From positions 558,001 through 622,000 of the forward strand of contig CM074133.1 in assembly GCA_037178625.1 (NCBI GenBank): 64,000 nt of DNA, in the 5' to 3' direction. Position numbers and translations under genes: made by a program. Position 1 is the first letter of the stretch. The number at the start of each line of letters is the position of its first letter. Under the pieces are notes generated by a model that was not told the origin of the DNA, ran no database searches, and saw nothing but the letters and a program-made list of their open reading frames with translations. This DNA is from Skeletonema tropicum. Lineage: Eukaryota > Bacillariophyta > Thalassiosirophyceae > Thalassiosirales > Thalassiosiraceae. Below, piece by piece: positions 42,365 through 53,000 of the stretch.

Positions 42365-42388
42365 TGTTTCGTTCTTTGTAGTCAATCT

Positions 42389-42808
42389 GTTTAATAAATG
42401 TAGGGGTGAAAATACTTAATCTTATACCGTTATGATGGGACAAGATCTAACTATAAAACTCGAATTCAATGCAATTCGCTGAGAGCTCAAGCTTGTGGGA
42501 TCGAAGCTTTCGTCCTGTACAGACTCATCAGGAGATCAGCGCTGAAGGCGGGGCTGTGGCGAATTGCGATGTGCGACGTGTAAACGACTTACGCACTAGC
42601 ATTCGAGCAATCTTAGCCTCACACCTCGGTTGTTTATTTCAGTTGGGTCAGTCTTTCCCAACGGCTTCCAAATTGATCTTTGTAGATCATTTGTCGCATC
42701 TGTGATTGGATGTGACAGGTACTGGTAGAGTCGATTCGGATGCCATCGTCATCATTACCAGAAAGATAGTATTTCCACTCCAACGCGAAAAAGAAGGCAG
42801 CGCAGCTG
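42389..42808 (-). repeat. 5' terminal repeat (pLTR) of the Penelope-like element
   Basis: It is the upstream copy relative to the minus-strand ORFs. It carries the first hammerhead copy and presumably the promoter. Its outer end at 42808 abuts the truncated SDR copy with no extra bases. Confidence 0.93.
42477..42541 (-). ncRNA. Type I hammerhead ribozyme, 5' repeat copy
   Basis: Same 65 nt and same fold as 37711-37775: CTGATGA core, four-pair stem II, GAAA, stem III and a two-part stem I. It lies upstream of the first ORF in the transcript direction, so self-cleavage would define a short leader in front of ORF1. Confidence 0.88.
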
Positions 42809-43007
42809 GCGATTGTTTCAACGTACTTCCGCGCAGGGAGCTCAAAATATTGTTCATGTGACCATGGAAGATAGAGAGAAGTTGGTCAGTGGAGCATTGT
42901 ATCAAGATGGAAAGATTGAGGATGGCACAACTTCAGTTTTGGAGGATGTAGGGATGGATGCACAGAAAGAGTTGTGGGATTTGTCAAAAGAGTTGTCTGA
43001 GAAATAA
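42809..43007 (+). pseudogene. SDR gene 3' fragment (right duplicate)
   Basis: The last 66 codons of the SDR at 35219-36307 are repeated, beginning in the middle of an ATGCGATTGTTTCAACG stretch and ending at the same stop. No promoter or catalytic domain is present. Confidence 0.95.
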
Positions 43008-43170
43008 TAAGCAGAGTTGTAATGTAATCAATTGTAGTAACATCCTAATAACAAATAATAATGCTTAATAGCGTCAATATTAGGTGATGTCAAGGTGTTT
43101 GTGTCACTTAAGAAATGCAATATCATGATCTTCTCCCCCCACGCCAATAATCACTCCCACCCCAACTTGT

Positions 43171-44067
43171 TTAATCCTCAGTCTTCTTCTCCTCCAAAAA
43201 TTCCTGCACATACTTCTTCCTACTCTCATGTTCCTCACAAGGACGATTAAACGGAGTCCAAACCGGCTGCCCCACAAACAACCTCATGGCATGAATACAA
43301 TCATCCTCATCCACAGTAAACCTATGATAAATCCCCTCTGGCAACGTCATCAAATCCCCCGCCTTGATATGGATACGTACCCACTCATCTTTTTTGTTGC
43401 GTACGTCAAAGAAGCCAGATCCTCCAAGGATATAACGGATTTCTTCCGCGTCGTGAATGTGTTCTTCGAAGAAGGCTTTAACTTTGTCTTCGTAGGAGGG
43501 GAGTTTGTCCGGGTGGACTGTGATGATGTCAGCGTAGGAGTAGCCACGATCGTCACGGATTTGGGATAGCTTGGGATCGACAGCATCCTTGGGATCCCAT
43601 GGGACGGAGATGACTGGATATTCGTAGGCGGAGGCGTCCAACTTCCAGTAGCTGTTGGATGGGGATGAGAAATAATTGATATTAATAATTTGAAATCTTT
43701 TATATAACAGATGTTATTGACGGTGTGCGGATATGGATATGCAATAAGAGAACTCAATCGCTTCTCTCTACACGCTTCCAGCTGTTTGATTTGTCATGAA
43801 TCAATACTGTAATTTCAGGCAGAAAAGATTATACATGCAGCAATAAACTCACTTGATACCAATATCCTTCAACTCAGCAACCGTCACCGGCACATTCGGC
43901 TCCCTCATATTTTTCGCCTTTTGATTTTCACAATCACCGTCGGGCATGAGCCACGCCGCTGGCCATTCGCTATCAGGTGCTTGTTCTACCATTGTCTTTT
44001 GCTTCTTGGGGGAGGGTGCTGGTGCTGCTGTTTCGTCGGCTTTGTTTTCTGCGGCCATTGTTTTCAA
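43171..44067 (-). CDS. Acireductone dioxygenase, copy 2 (two exons)
   Basis: Exons are 43853-44067 and 43171-43651, with the same intron and protein length (231 residues) as copy 1. One of the few changes (GATGCTGTCGATCC versus GACGCTGTCGATCC, minus strand) is silent. All metal ligands (HIH...E and the later H) are kept. Its upstream region continues past 44322 without the retroelement, so this copy is more likely to keep the original promoter. Confidence 0.93.
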
Positions 44068-44322
44068 TGCAATGATTATTTATGCGATAGTGATAGGGTT
44101 CCCGGTGGTGATAGTTATGAGAACGCCGTTCATTCTTCATTCTTGTTGGAAAAAATCTATTTTATGTACCAGGATTTTTGAGGATAAGAACACATCTTGA
44201 CAAAAGACGCGTACGGTATCTGATCTGTCCTTCGGCATACTGTGTATTTCACCATTGCAAGTTGGCTTGCCCTTGCATGGCATGTGTGGAGGGGTCTCAT
44301 CCTCATAGCTGCTCCAGCAGAC

Positions 44323-45242
44323 GACATGGACGTACCCATTACATCAGCATCTCTGGCATGGATGCGGCTTACAACTGAAAAAAATTATCATTGGGCTGGG
44401 CTCTGCCTGTGCATTGCAAGTCAGTCAAGTAGTAAAAATGCCAAATTCCAAGTCTCCATCTTCAACTCAGTCTCAAGTCTCCAGGATCAGATCAGACTCA
44501 CGGCTTAAGATCTAGAGAGGTTGTGTTTTCGTTTTTCTGTGACTAACTGTGAGCTACAAATTCCATTACAATGACACCTCCCTAGTTAAAAATAAAAAAG
44601 AAAAAAGATCTCTTCACCTTCACCTACAACTCCCAGGAGTCGTGATTGTGCTGGTAAAACCTGTGCAGCATTGCTCTCTAGATACTTGCACTTGCAAAAC
44701 CTATGCCTCTTTACCTCTGTGAACGATACATTTTCCCTCTCGACCTGTATATATATGATAAGAGTAATCATTTCAAAGTTTCGTATAGCTTCAACCAATG
44801 GCTTTTGTGAAAGAAGAGCATTATTCTGTGTCTATGATCTCTATGTGTATTGTGTTATGTACTGCACATCAGTTTTGAAGCATGCAATAGAGCGATTCAG
44901 ATTCTTTTTATGGATGCCCAACCCAACTCAACCTTCGGGATGGAACCTGCATGCAGGAGTGAACCAAGAGATTGAAGGGAAAAGGGAACATCATATCTAT
45001 CAGAGAACGATTTGAGAAAAGGAGTGCCTATTGCGATTGCAATGCAGCTGCTCAATGAGAACTGGCCCATGTCCACTGCCCACGAAGGGAAAGATCCAAA
45101 AATCTTTTTGACGTCGCTCGTCATCGATCTGACAATCGACACCAACACCATGAAAGTTCGGTGCATAACATACCGCAGTGTGAAAGCATCAACTACAAAA
45201 TACACATTCTAATATCCAGATCGAGGCGTTCATCATAACATC
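44323..45242. other. Intergenic DNA, no gene supported
   Basis: No convincing gene, RNA or repeat was recognised in this 920 bp. The open frames are short on both strands. The end should hold the promoter of the gene starting at 45243. Confidence 0.35.
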
Positions 45243-46097
45243 ATGACTCGCTGCACATCATCCCGTGGAGCAGCCGCTCTTCTCCTCCTCTCATCAACCG
45301 CCTCTAGCTTCATCACTACCAATCATCATCACCCATCCCGAACAGCTGCTGCACTTCACGCCACCACCGAAGACTTTCAACGATCCCTCCTCGCAGCTCA
45401 AATCGCCAACAGCAACAACAACAACAACAACAACAAACCAAACTCCTCCCCCACCAAATCCATCACCGCTACCACCTCTAACCAATCAGTCGACTACGAT
45501 GCCGCCGCACGCTTAGCCTACGAATCGTCCGGATCGACCGACGACTTTACAACATTCAAACTCAAATATCTACAAGATACATCCAATCTCGTGGCAACCA
45601 AGCAACGTACTCGATTGGCCAAGGAGAAGGCGGCTGCGGCGAAGGAACGGGCACAAAAGGCTGCGGAGGCGGCGATGATTGCCAAGGAGAAGGCTCAGGC
45701 GAAGATTAGGGAGAGGGAGAAGGATGCTGCTTTGGTAGCAGCGAAAGAAGAGGAGAAAGATGTCATTGTGGAGGAGGATACTAAGACCCCACCACCAGAG
45801 CCTGTTGTTACTTGTCACTGCTGCTGCTACGTCTGAAACTACTACTAACTTCCACCACAACAACTGCTGAATCAACCACAACCGGAGGAGGCCGAGTCCC
45901 ACGTGAACTAGCCCTCGTCCCCATCAACGACTCCACAATCCAATTCACGGCAGGAGCACTCGGCCTAACCGCCGGACTTGTCTTGGGTGGTCCCCTCCTT
46001 GCCATATTCCTTTCTGCTACTGCCAATTATCTTTCGAGGAAGGATGATGTTGTTGTTGTGCCATCAAGCAGCAAGGATGATGATGATTCTTCTTCGG

Positions 46098-46129
<32 letters not shown>

Positions 46130-46529
46130 GCTGTTTCGTCACCTAAACGAATTGTCGATGCAGCATCTCAAACAGCACTCTACCTCTACAACTTTCTAGC
46201 ACAATTTGAACGTGATAATCAAATTGTTGACAATACCCTCCAACTACTCGAAGCATCCGTTTCAAAGGCCAAGGAACAATCGGAAGAGACAGGTGAGACC
46301 ATCACTGCTATTGAAAGTACACTCGGTGGGCTTCACCAAAAGTGTCCAAAAGTTAAATGATGAATATGATTTGGTCGGAGGTGCTGGTACAGTGTTGAAT
46401 TCGGTAGGTGATTTGGTAGAGGATAGTGTGGATAGGGTGATTGATTTGAATGAGCAGTTTAAGTTGACGGAACGGGTGGGGGGAGTTGTGTCGGAGAGTG
46501 TGAAGAAGGTTACGGAGAAGAAGGATTAA
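45243..46529 (+). CDS. Putative plastid-targeted protein, frame interrupted twice
   Basis: The protein runs through three consecutive open frames: 45243 to about 45800, about 45812 to 46335, and about 46335 to 46529; the first and third share a frame, so the two breaks compensate. The N-terminus has a hydrophobic signal (AAALLLLSSTASSFITT) with an ASxF-like cleavage context typical of diatom plastid presequences. Then come an Ala/Lys/Glu helix (about 120-165), a glycine-rich hydrophobic segment (FTAGALGLTAGLVLGGPLLA), a Thr run (46097-46126) and a C-terminal helical part (LNDEYDLVGGAGTVLNSVGD). Function unknown. The breaks lie near ACT/GCT repeats and a GGTGGGC stretch and may be indel errors. 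Confidence 0.6.
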
Positions 46530-46834
46530 TAATTATTTGTTTGCTATACATGCACAATGATTGTTGTTGTTTGTTTTGTTGTGCTGCTTGGGAGTGGGAG
46601 CGAGGGAGTAACGAGAGAGAGAACAGCAATTCTTGAATTCTAATGATGAGAAGAAGAAGAAGAAGAACAGGTGACCCATACAGGAAGAGCAACGGAATAA
46701 CGAAAGAGAACAGCAATTCTTGTATTCTGATGATGAGAAGAATTATTATTATTTAAGGCAATAATTAGAGTAATGATTCATTGGGAACTTGCTATGTCAA
46801 ATAATCAATCATCTATCATTATGTAGTGTGTAAA
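46530..46834. repeat. Spacer with imperfect 88-bp tandem duplication
   Basis: AACAGCAATTCTTG-x-ATTCT-x-ATGATGAGAAG occurs at about 46621 and again at about 46709, with GAGAGAGA and GAAGAAGAA tracts. The stretch separates convergent genes and holds their 3' ends. Confidence 0.6.
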
Positions 46835-48352
46835 TTACGCTCTATTGAGGGCTGCGGAGACCTCCTCCTCCAACGAAGTTTCTGTACGTGCTTCGAACTC
46901 CCGAACAGCGATGTAAGCAGTGCTCAGCTCATCACCAAGAATTGAAAGAAGCAACTTATCCGCCTTTAAATAATCAAGACTTTCTTGGAGAGATTGGGGC
47001 AATGGAAGTGCATTACTCACATCGTTCATCATGGGCCTCAGGACTTTTTCATCCTTGATCCCCTCCATACCTGCTGCGAGAATCGCTGCTAGTTCCATGT
47101 ATATATTAGCTGTTGCGTCAGATAGCTTCAATTCTACGTTTGATGCTTGTTGTGTGTTCAAATCAATGCATACGCGCACAGGCGAATCTTTGTCTTCTGT
47201 GGACCATCCCAATTTATGACCTGTCCAACATCCTGGTCCAACTCGGCGGAAGGAATTGACTGTAGGGATTGATAAGCTTAGTAGCGATGGTAGATGATCA
47301 AGAAGCCCTTCAATGAATGCTTCACCCTTGCGGCTAATGCCTGTTGTTTGAGACGGATCCGAGAATGCATTACGGTGTTGGGATCCAACAACCTCTCTAA
47401 ATGAGAAGTGCAGATGACTACCATTTCCTGCTGTCATCATTGATGTTTTGGGTAAGAATAAAGCCTTCATGCCATGCTGTTTTGCAACATTTGTGATGGT
47501 CTCTCGTGCGTAGATTACGTCATCGGCAAGCTGAAGGATATCGTCGGAGTAGCTTAGTACCACCTCTAATTGACCTGGTGCTGATTCACTATGAATCAAC
47601 TCGATGGGAATGTCCTGTTGCTCCAACTGATCATACAATGTGCTAATAAAGTCTTCCTGTTCGTTAAGCGTAGTAGCATTGCCAAATGTGGACATATCCA
47701 CCGGCTGCGTACCACCATCTTTGTTTTCACGATACAATAGGAACTCCAACTCTGCGCCTACGCTGAATTCTATTCCAAGGTCCTCCTTGGCCGAGTGTAG
47801 CACTCGCTGCAGCAATCCACGGGTGCAAAGTGGACTCAAATCTTGAGATTGTTGATCGTGAGCTGTGCACATTACCATTGCGGTCTTACTTGCATAGGGG
47901 AGAATCCTCAAACTTGAGAAGTCAGGCTGCAGAGTGAGAACATTACGTGAACTCAAATTTGGCGCTGCTGGCACGTCGGCAGATGATGGAAGACCAGCGA
48001 AACAAATCTCTGCAATGCTAACAGGATTACTCAATGGATGTGATGCTTGAATAGTGCGTCGTTGACTGGAGAGTTGTGCAAGTGGGACAGTCTTGCAGCG
48101 GATTGTGTTGTATGCGTCTACGGTTGCAAATCGGATGAACTTGACGCCTGCCGCATGAAGAGAACGAATGATTGCTGCCTGGCTTCCTTGATTGAGGTTG
48201 CGCCTGTATTCCGATGGATATGGAATGCTGATGGAGAGTTGCTGCTGCTTCGTAGCAACAGCAGATTTGAGTGTCTTTTGGGCTGGCTCATCGGTTGACA
48301 AAAGAAGTGTTCTGTTTTCATCGTTGGTGGTGATTCCGTAGTTGGGCGCCAT
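46835..48352 (-). CDS. Glutamine-synthetase-family enzyme (type I/FluG-like)
   Basis: 505 residues from ATG 48352 (MAPNYGITTNDE); an upstream in-frame ATG at 48436 would add 28 residues. Family motifs in order: FSVGAELEFLL (metal-binding Glu), IHSESAPGQLEVVL, GNGSHLHFSF (the ammonia/glutamate-binding GNGxH), NSFRRVGPGCWTGHKLGW (ATP-binding) and NVELKLSDATANIYMEL. These suggest an active ATP-dependent amine ligase of the GSI/FluG/lengsin branch rather than the main GSII or GSIII enzymes. The substrate may not be ammonia (gamma-glutamyl-amine synthesis is known in this branch). No clear organelle signal, so probably cytosolic. Confidence 0.87.
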   Translation of the reverse strand: MAPNYGITTNDENRTLLLSTDEPAQKTLKSAVATKQQQLSISIPYPSEYRRNLNQGSQAAIIRSLHAAGVKFIRFATVDAYNTIRCKTVPLAQLSSQRRTIQASHPLSNPVSIAEICFAGLPSSADVPAAPNLSSRNVLTLQPDFSSLRILPYASKTAMVMCTAHDQQSQDLSPLCTRGLLQRVLHSAKEDLGIEFSVGAELEFLLYRENKDGGTQPVDMSTFGNATTLNEQEDFISTLYDQLEQQDIPIELIHSESAPGQLEVVLSYSDDILQLADDVIYARETITNVAKQHGMKALFLPKTSMMTAGNGSHLHFSFREVVGSQHRNAFSDPSQTTGISRKGEAFIEGLLDHLPSLLSLSIPTVNSFRRVGPGCWTGHKLGWSTEDKDSPVRVCIDLNTQQASNVELKLSDATANIYMELAAILAAGMEGIKDEKVLRPMMNDVSNALPLPQSLQESLDYLKADKLLLSILGDELSTAYIAVREFEARTETSLEEEVSAALNRA

Positions 48353-48953
48353 GGTCTTCACAGACAAAGTGTTGGTAAGATGAGTGCAAGTATTAGGTAT
48401 TAGGTGTACGATATGGTACGCTGTTGCTGATTGCAATTGCTGTTGTTTGATTTTATGAGAGGAGCATCAACAACTACCCGAGTCAGCAGTGATGTCATTT
48501 TTTGATCTTGAGTTGAGAAGAAAAGATGCTGTGCAGCTTTCCAAACTTGTCACAGAATAGGAGACAGTGCGTAAAATGGCACAAAATCCAAGTAAAAAAG
48601 AGTGATTTGATAAGGAACAGAATCGTATGTACATAGGAAATAGTATGTTTGAACACCCAAGACATTCTGAGTGCCATATTACATTTGCACACCACTCAAA
48701 GGATGCTCAGCAGGGAGGGTCCCTGCCTCTCCTGCATGCTGAGCTTCATGCGGTTCTTGGGTGCAGAGAAGTTCATTCGATGAAGTTCAGTCATAAATTC
48801 AAAATTACACAAGCCAAAAGTAACGACAGGCGAACCTTCTCGATCTCGACTTCGACTCAATCACACTGAACATCCTTCACCTCTGGATAAATTACTGATA
48901 ACAATAACACGACCACTCTCTAGCTTCCAAAGTATCGACGACTATACTTAACT
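48353..48953. promoter_or_regulatory. Divergent intergenic region with a hairpin
   Basis: 600 bp between the GS-family gene (minus) and the NTF2-like gene (plus). At 48703-48745 ATGCTCAGCAGG and CCTGCATGCTGAGC flank an inner CAGGGA/TCCCTG stem, giving a long hairpin. Promoter elements cannot be named. Confidence 0.45.
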
Positions 48954-49912
48954 ATGTCTCTTGAAGAAAACTTCCGCAGCTTCTACAGCAACTTTGGCAT
49001 CGAGCAAGACCCAGGCAATTTGAGACACCTCTTCAATGAATTGTATCACGACGACTTTAAGAATGAACTTGATGGGAAGCAATCGCTGGACAAGGACCAG
49101 TTGTGGAAGATTCAAGAAGTCGTTATCAATAGCAAACCTACCGCATCAGTGCTCATGTTTAAGTACGTCAAACCAAATGTTGTAGAGTACAAGATCCACT
49201 TCAAAGGGACAGATGAGCCCGTTGGCAAAACAGTCCATTGCGCTTACGAGTTGAAGGAAGGCAAAATTTTCAATGGCCGAGCAGTTGACAAATCATCTGT
49301 TGACACAATGTAAGTAACATATATATCTGGCGAAGGACTTAGAAGATTCACACTTTTGCAAGGCTCACCGTTCTTCTATTTTTCTTCTTCTTTCTCTCCT
49401 AAACATCCACACACTAAAACTTCGATAGCTCTGAGGCAAAGACCGCCTCAGCCAATTTCTGCCATATTCAGAAGAAAATGCAAGCGCTGTTCAACCTCTT
49501 TGATGGTGTGCCAAGGTCCTTCGACAACAAAATGGATCAAGCATTTGAGGCGCTCTACCATCAAGAATTCATTCACAACATGGATGGCAAGCCTATGAAC
49601 AAAGCTCAATGGAAGGAACGCTTGACCGCGTTAGCTGAGACAGGTACAAGGATTATTCTATTGAAATTTGAACCCAAGGATGAGGTTCACTATGAAGCTG
49701 GCATTCGTGTGATCAACGAGAATATTGATGTTGTTAGGTACCCTCGAGGAACAATTAGTGGTTCTATGTTGCTTAAGATGGAGCCTCGAGAGAGTTCGGT
49801 GCAAAAGGTGGTGTCCTCCGAAGAGCATGCATGCTCAGTCGACAAGTATGGCGATCTCGGAAGTAGAGGCGTTACAGCAAATGTTCGTTATCATTTACCT
49901 GCCTCTGGCTGA
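48954..49912 (+). CDS. NTF2/SnoaL-like protein with two repeated domains (two exons)
   Basis: Exons are 48954-49309 and 49429-49912 (119-nt intron, GTAAGT...GATAG); the joined 840 nt give 279 residues. Each exon encodes one related domain: LRHLFNELYHDDFKNELDGK in the first and MDQAFEALYHQEFIHNMDGK in the second, each followed by a beta-rich part. This suggests internal duplication of an NTF2-like fold, with the intron between the halves. No catalytic residues can be assigned. It is probably cytosolic, since there is no signal peptide. Confidence 0.7.
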
Positions 49913-50066
49913 GCTCCAGGCCCACCAGACGTGTTTAGAAGACACTGCCGTACTAGATTATTGATCAATGCAAAAGCTAAGTAAATCGAAATATATATGT
50001 TATCAAAAATTACTTATCATAATAATGCCCTCGTGTTGCATATCCAGTAACATGGATCAAATACTA

Positions 50067-53000
50067 TTATGCAGCTAGTTGGTCTGCGTTCGTCCTATCC
50101 CTGAGAGGCGACATTATTACCCCATTGTCAACATTTTCAGCTTCCTTTTCTTTCTCTTGTTGCCCCGTTTTGCTAAACATTTTCGGATTAATCGTCACAC
50201 TCTTCGTGCAATTATTCGTCTTGTAAATTCCAACTAATCTATCTGCAAGTTCAAACATGTTGTTACGAAGTGAAATGATAATGAACTGCGCATTTTTTGT
50301 TCGTTCCTTGATGTAGTGTGCCACAATCGACACATTCTTGAAATCCAGAGCTGCGTCAATCTCGTCCATCACATAGAGTGGCGTAGGCTTGTAATGATGC
50401 AATGCAAACACCAGAGCGAGTGATGACAGAGTCTTTTCTCCTCCAGAAAGATTAGCAATGTTCTTCCATGACTTCTTGGGAGGTCGAACGGAGAATACAA
50501 TGCCCTCTGAGAATGGGTCAAGAGAATCAACAAGTTCTAGCTCAGCATCGCCCCCGAGAGTGATCATTTGGTACATTTCCTTCAATTTGAGAGTGATACG
50601 TGAGAAACCATCCATAAACTTCTCGAGGCGAAGTCTCCTCAAATCTTCGTGCAGTTTCCTCGCTTCGTTGCGCTCTGTTGTAACTTGGTCAAGATCAGCC
50701 ACACTAGAATAATAGTGAGTGAGAGTAACAGTACAGTTTTTGAGTGAGATTCAACAGGTCGCGAATTGAAAGTAAATGAGTACGTGAGCTTCACAACTCA
50801 CCGTAACAAATAGTCTGCTTCCTTCTTTCTATACTCGGCAATTGCGCCCATGTTGGTATTCTTTGCAAGCGTATCTCTTTCCTTCTCGAGAACAGCAATG
50901 TCATTTTTGATCGAATCAGTACTGTACTGTTCTAAAGATGCGTTGGACAGCTGGGGAAGCGAAGAAGGTCCTTTCACTTTCCTTTCTTCCTCGTTTTCCT
51001 CAATCGACATGGGCTGAGCGTCATCTTCATCGACATCTTCATCCTTTACTTCTTCCATGACATCGTCCTCTTCCTCTTCAACTTCTTCTTTGGAGTCTTC
51101 CATCTTCTCATCCTCGTCATCATCTTCATCATCAGATAAGTCCCACTCATTCTCCTCTTGCCTCTCGATCTTGATGAGTTGGCGAATCTCTTTGTCCCAA
51201 TGAGTGACTTTCTTATTGGAATCCTTGATAGCCTTATCGACATTCTCAATTTTAGCACTGAGCTCAACTTCAACACATTTGAGCTTCTGCTGAGCAGATT
51301 TGAGCTTTTCGTGCTCCTTGGAGACACTCTCAAGCGCCTTCCTCTTTGCAGCCTCGTCCTTCTTGACTTCTTCGTATGCTTCCATTAGTTCCTTGGCACC
51401 ACTTTCCAGCTCTTCATGCTCCGTCTGCATTGTCTCCAGAGCCTCCTTGCTTTTCTCCAGTTCGGCCTCCGCTGATGCCACTACCTTCTCTGCTTTCTGA
51501 ATCGTCTTGTTGGAGTTAGTAATGGTGCTCTTAGCAGAGCTGAGAGCCTTGTTGGCATCGGCCAGGTTCTTCTTGGCTTTGTCGCAAGCTTTCTGCTGGT
51601 TCTTGAGTTTGCTCCCACCTGCGTTGATGATATTCTTCTGCAATTTTGCAACTTCAGCTTCCAGCTTCTCACATGATGAGACACATGATGCCATATCGGA
51701 TTTGCACTTCTCAACCAACTCCATAAGTTCTTCCTTCTTCTCTTCATCAGCGTCAGATAGGGTGCTCTCCTCACGTAAAGCAGGTAGACGCTTCGTGAGC
51801 TCTTCTCTGGAGGTGTCAAATCCAGAAATTTCCATCTCGAGCTGTGGAATCTTCACTGATAAAGCCTTGATACGCTTGTTGAGGGAACGAATCTCATCCG
51901 TCAACTCACGACGTTGAGCACGACAGGATTTGAGTTCATTCTGGGCAGAGTTGGCTTGTTCCTCGAGTTTCTTACAGTCTTCAGCCGAGAACTCTTCCAT
52001 CGGATTAGACTTAGCACCCTTTCTACCATTCTGTGTTGGCGTGAATGAGAATCATAAATGGTTAGCATGTTAATTGGCAGCTTCATCGGGACTTTCAACG
52101 AAAGAGACATCAGACTTACCGAGAGCTTCATCTTGCCCTTCTGCACAGACTTTCCACCTCCAGACATTGTTCCAGAAGTTTCAATCAACTTTCCGTCCAA
52201 CGTCACCACCCTCCAGCGTTTGCCGTACTCGTAAGCCCAACGGGTGGCAGTCTCGAGGTCCGGAGCAACCAGGGTATTTCCTACTGCAAGGTATAGGGCA
52301 GGTGTGATAGAGAAGTGACCAGGTGAGATGAGATCAAATAGCCTAGGAGCACCCTCGGGTGTATCCACGGCACGATCATGAGCTCCCTTCTTCATCTTGT
52401 CCAGAGGCACAAAGCTAGCACGTCCCAGATTGTGCTTGCGGAGGAATTCGAGGCACTTCTGTGTACCAGCAGTGGTCTGGACAACAATATGATCGAGCAT
52501 TCCGCAGGCAGTGGACACGGCAACATCATATTGTTCATCGATGGAGGCAAGATCCCCGAGACGTCCCATGACTCCACAGTTGGCTAGTTCACCGCCCTTT
52601 TTCGATGCCTTGAGGATGGCAGATGCAACACGAGAGCGTCCGGTACTTGACTGCATCGACGCTTTTGCGATCTCGGCTTGAGTCTACAAAACACCAGTGA
52701 AAAGGGATGCAAAAATATATTAGAAAAGAAGGGAGTATAGTACAATCAACACAATCATCAAACCATCTTACCAGGAGCTCGGTACTCTTCTTCGCAAGCA
52801 TGGCTTCCTTATCGGACAAACTCTTCATCTCTACTTCAGCTTCGCCCACCCTCTCCTTCGATTCCTTCAACTCATTCTCGCACTTGGCCAACTCTTCCCT
52901 CTTCGATTGCCTGTTTGCTATCCATTGAAGACAATTCATTCTCCACACTCATTAATTGATCCTTGGCACGAGAGACAGCATCCTCCAACAAATTCACCTT

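Larger units (their letters stand above)
37623..42808 (-). mobile_element. Penelope-like retroelement with hammerhead ribozymes
   Basis: A 5186-bp element on the minus strand with 420-bp direct terminal repeats (37623-38042 and 42389-42808). Internal ORFs in transcript order are: an unknown protein, a Thr/Ser-rich protein, a Lys-rich basic protein, and a Penelope-type reverse transcriptase. A hammerhead ribozyme lies in each repeat. No GIY-YIG endonuclease was found in any ORF. The repeats look identical to each other and all ORFs are open, so the insertion is young and may be active. It separates the two copies of a tandem duplication. Confidence 0.92.
42809..44322. repeat. 1.51-kb tandem duplication, right copy
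   Basis: It matches 36109-37622 at an offset of 6700. The few visible differences include a C/T change in the ARD exon and a compensating pair of single-base indels near 44145 and 44182. Confidence 0.95.

Noticed and set aside
37623..42808. Classification as an LTR retrotransposon
   Set aside because: There are direct terminal repeats, but no protease, integrase or RNase H, the RT motifs are Penelope-like, and hammerheads are typical of Penelope terminal repeats.
45795..45900. Intron joining the first and second frames of the plastid-type gene
   Set aside because: No GTAAG-type donor with a matching acceptor in phase was found; an indel in the ACT/GCT repeat is simpler.
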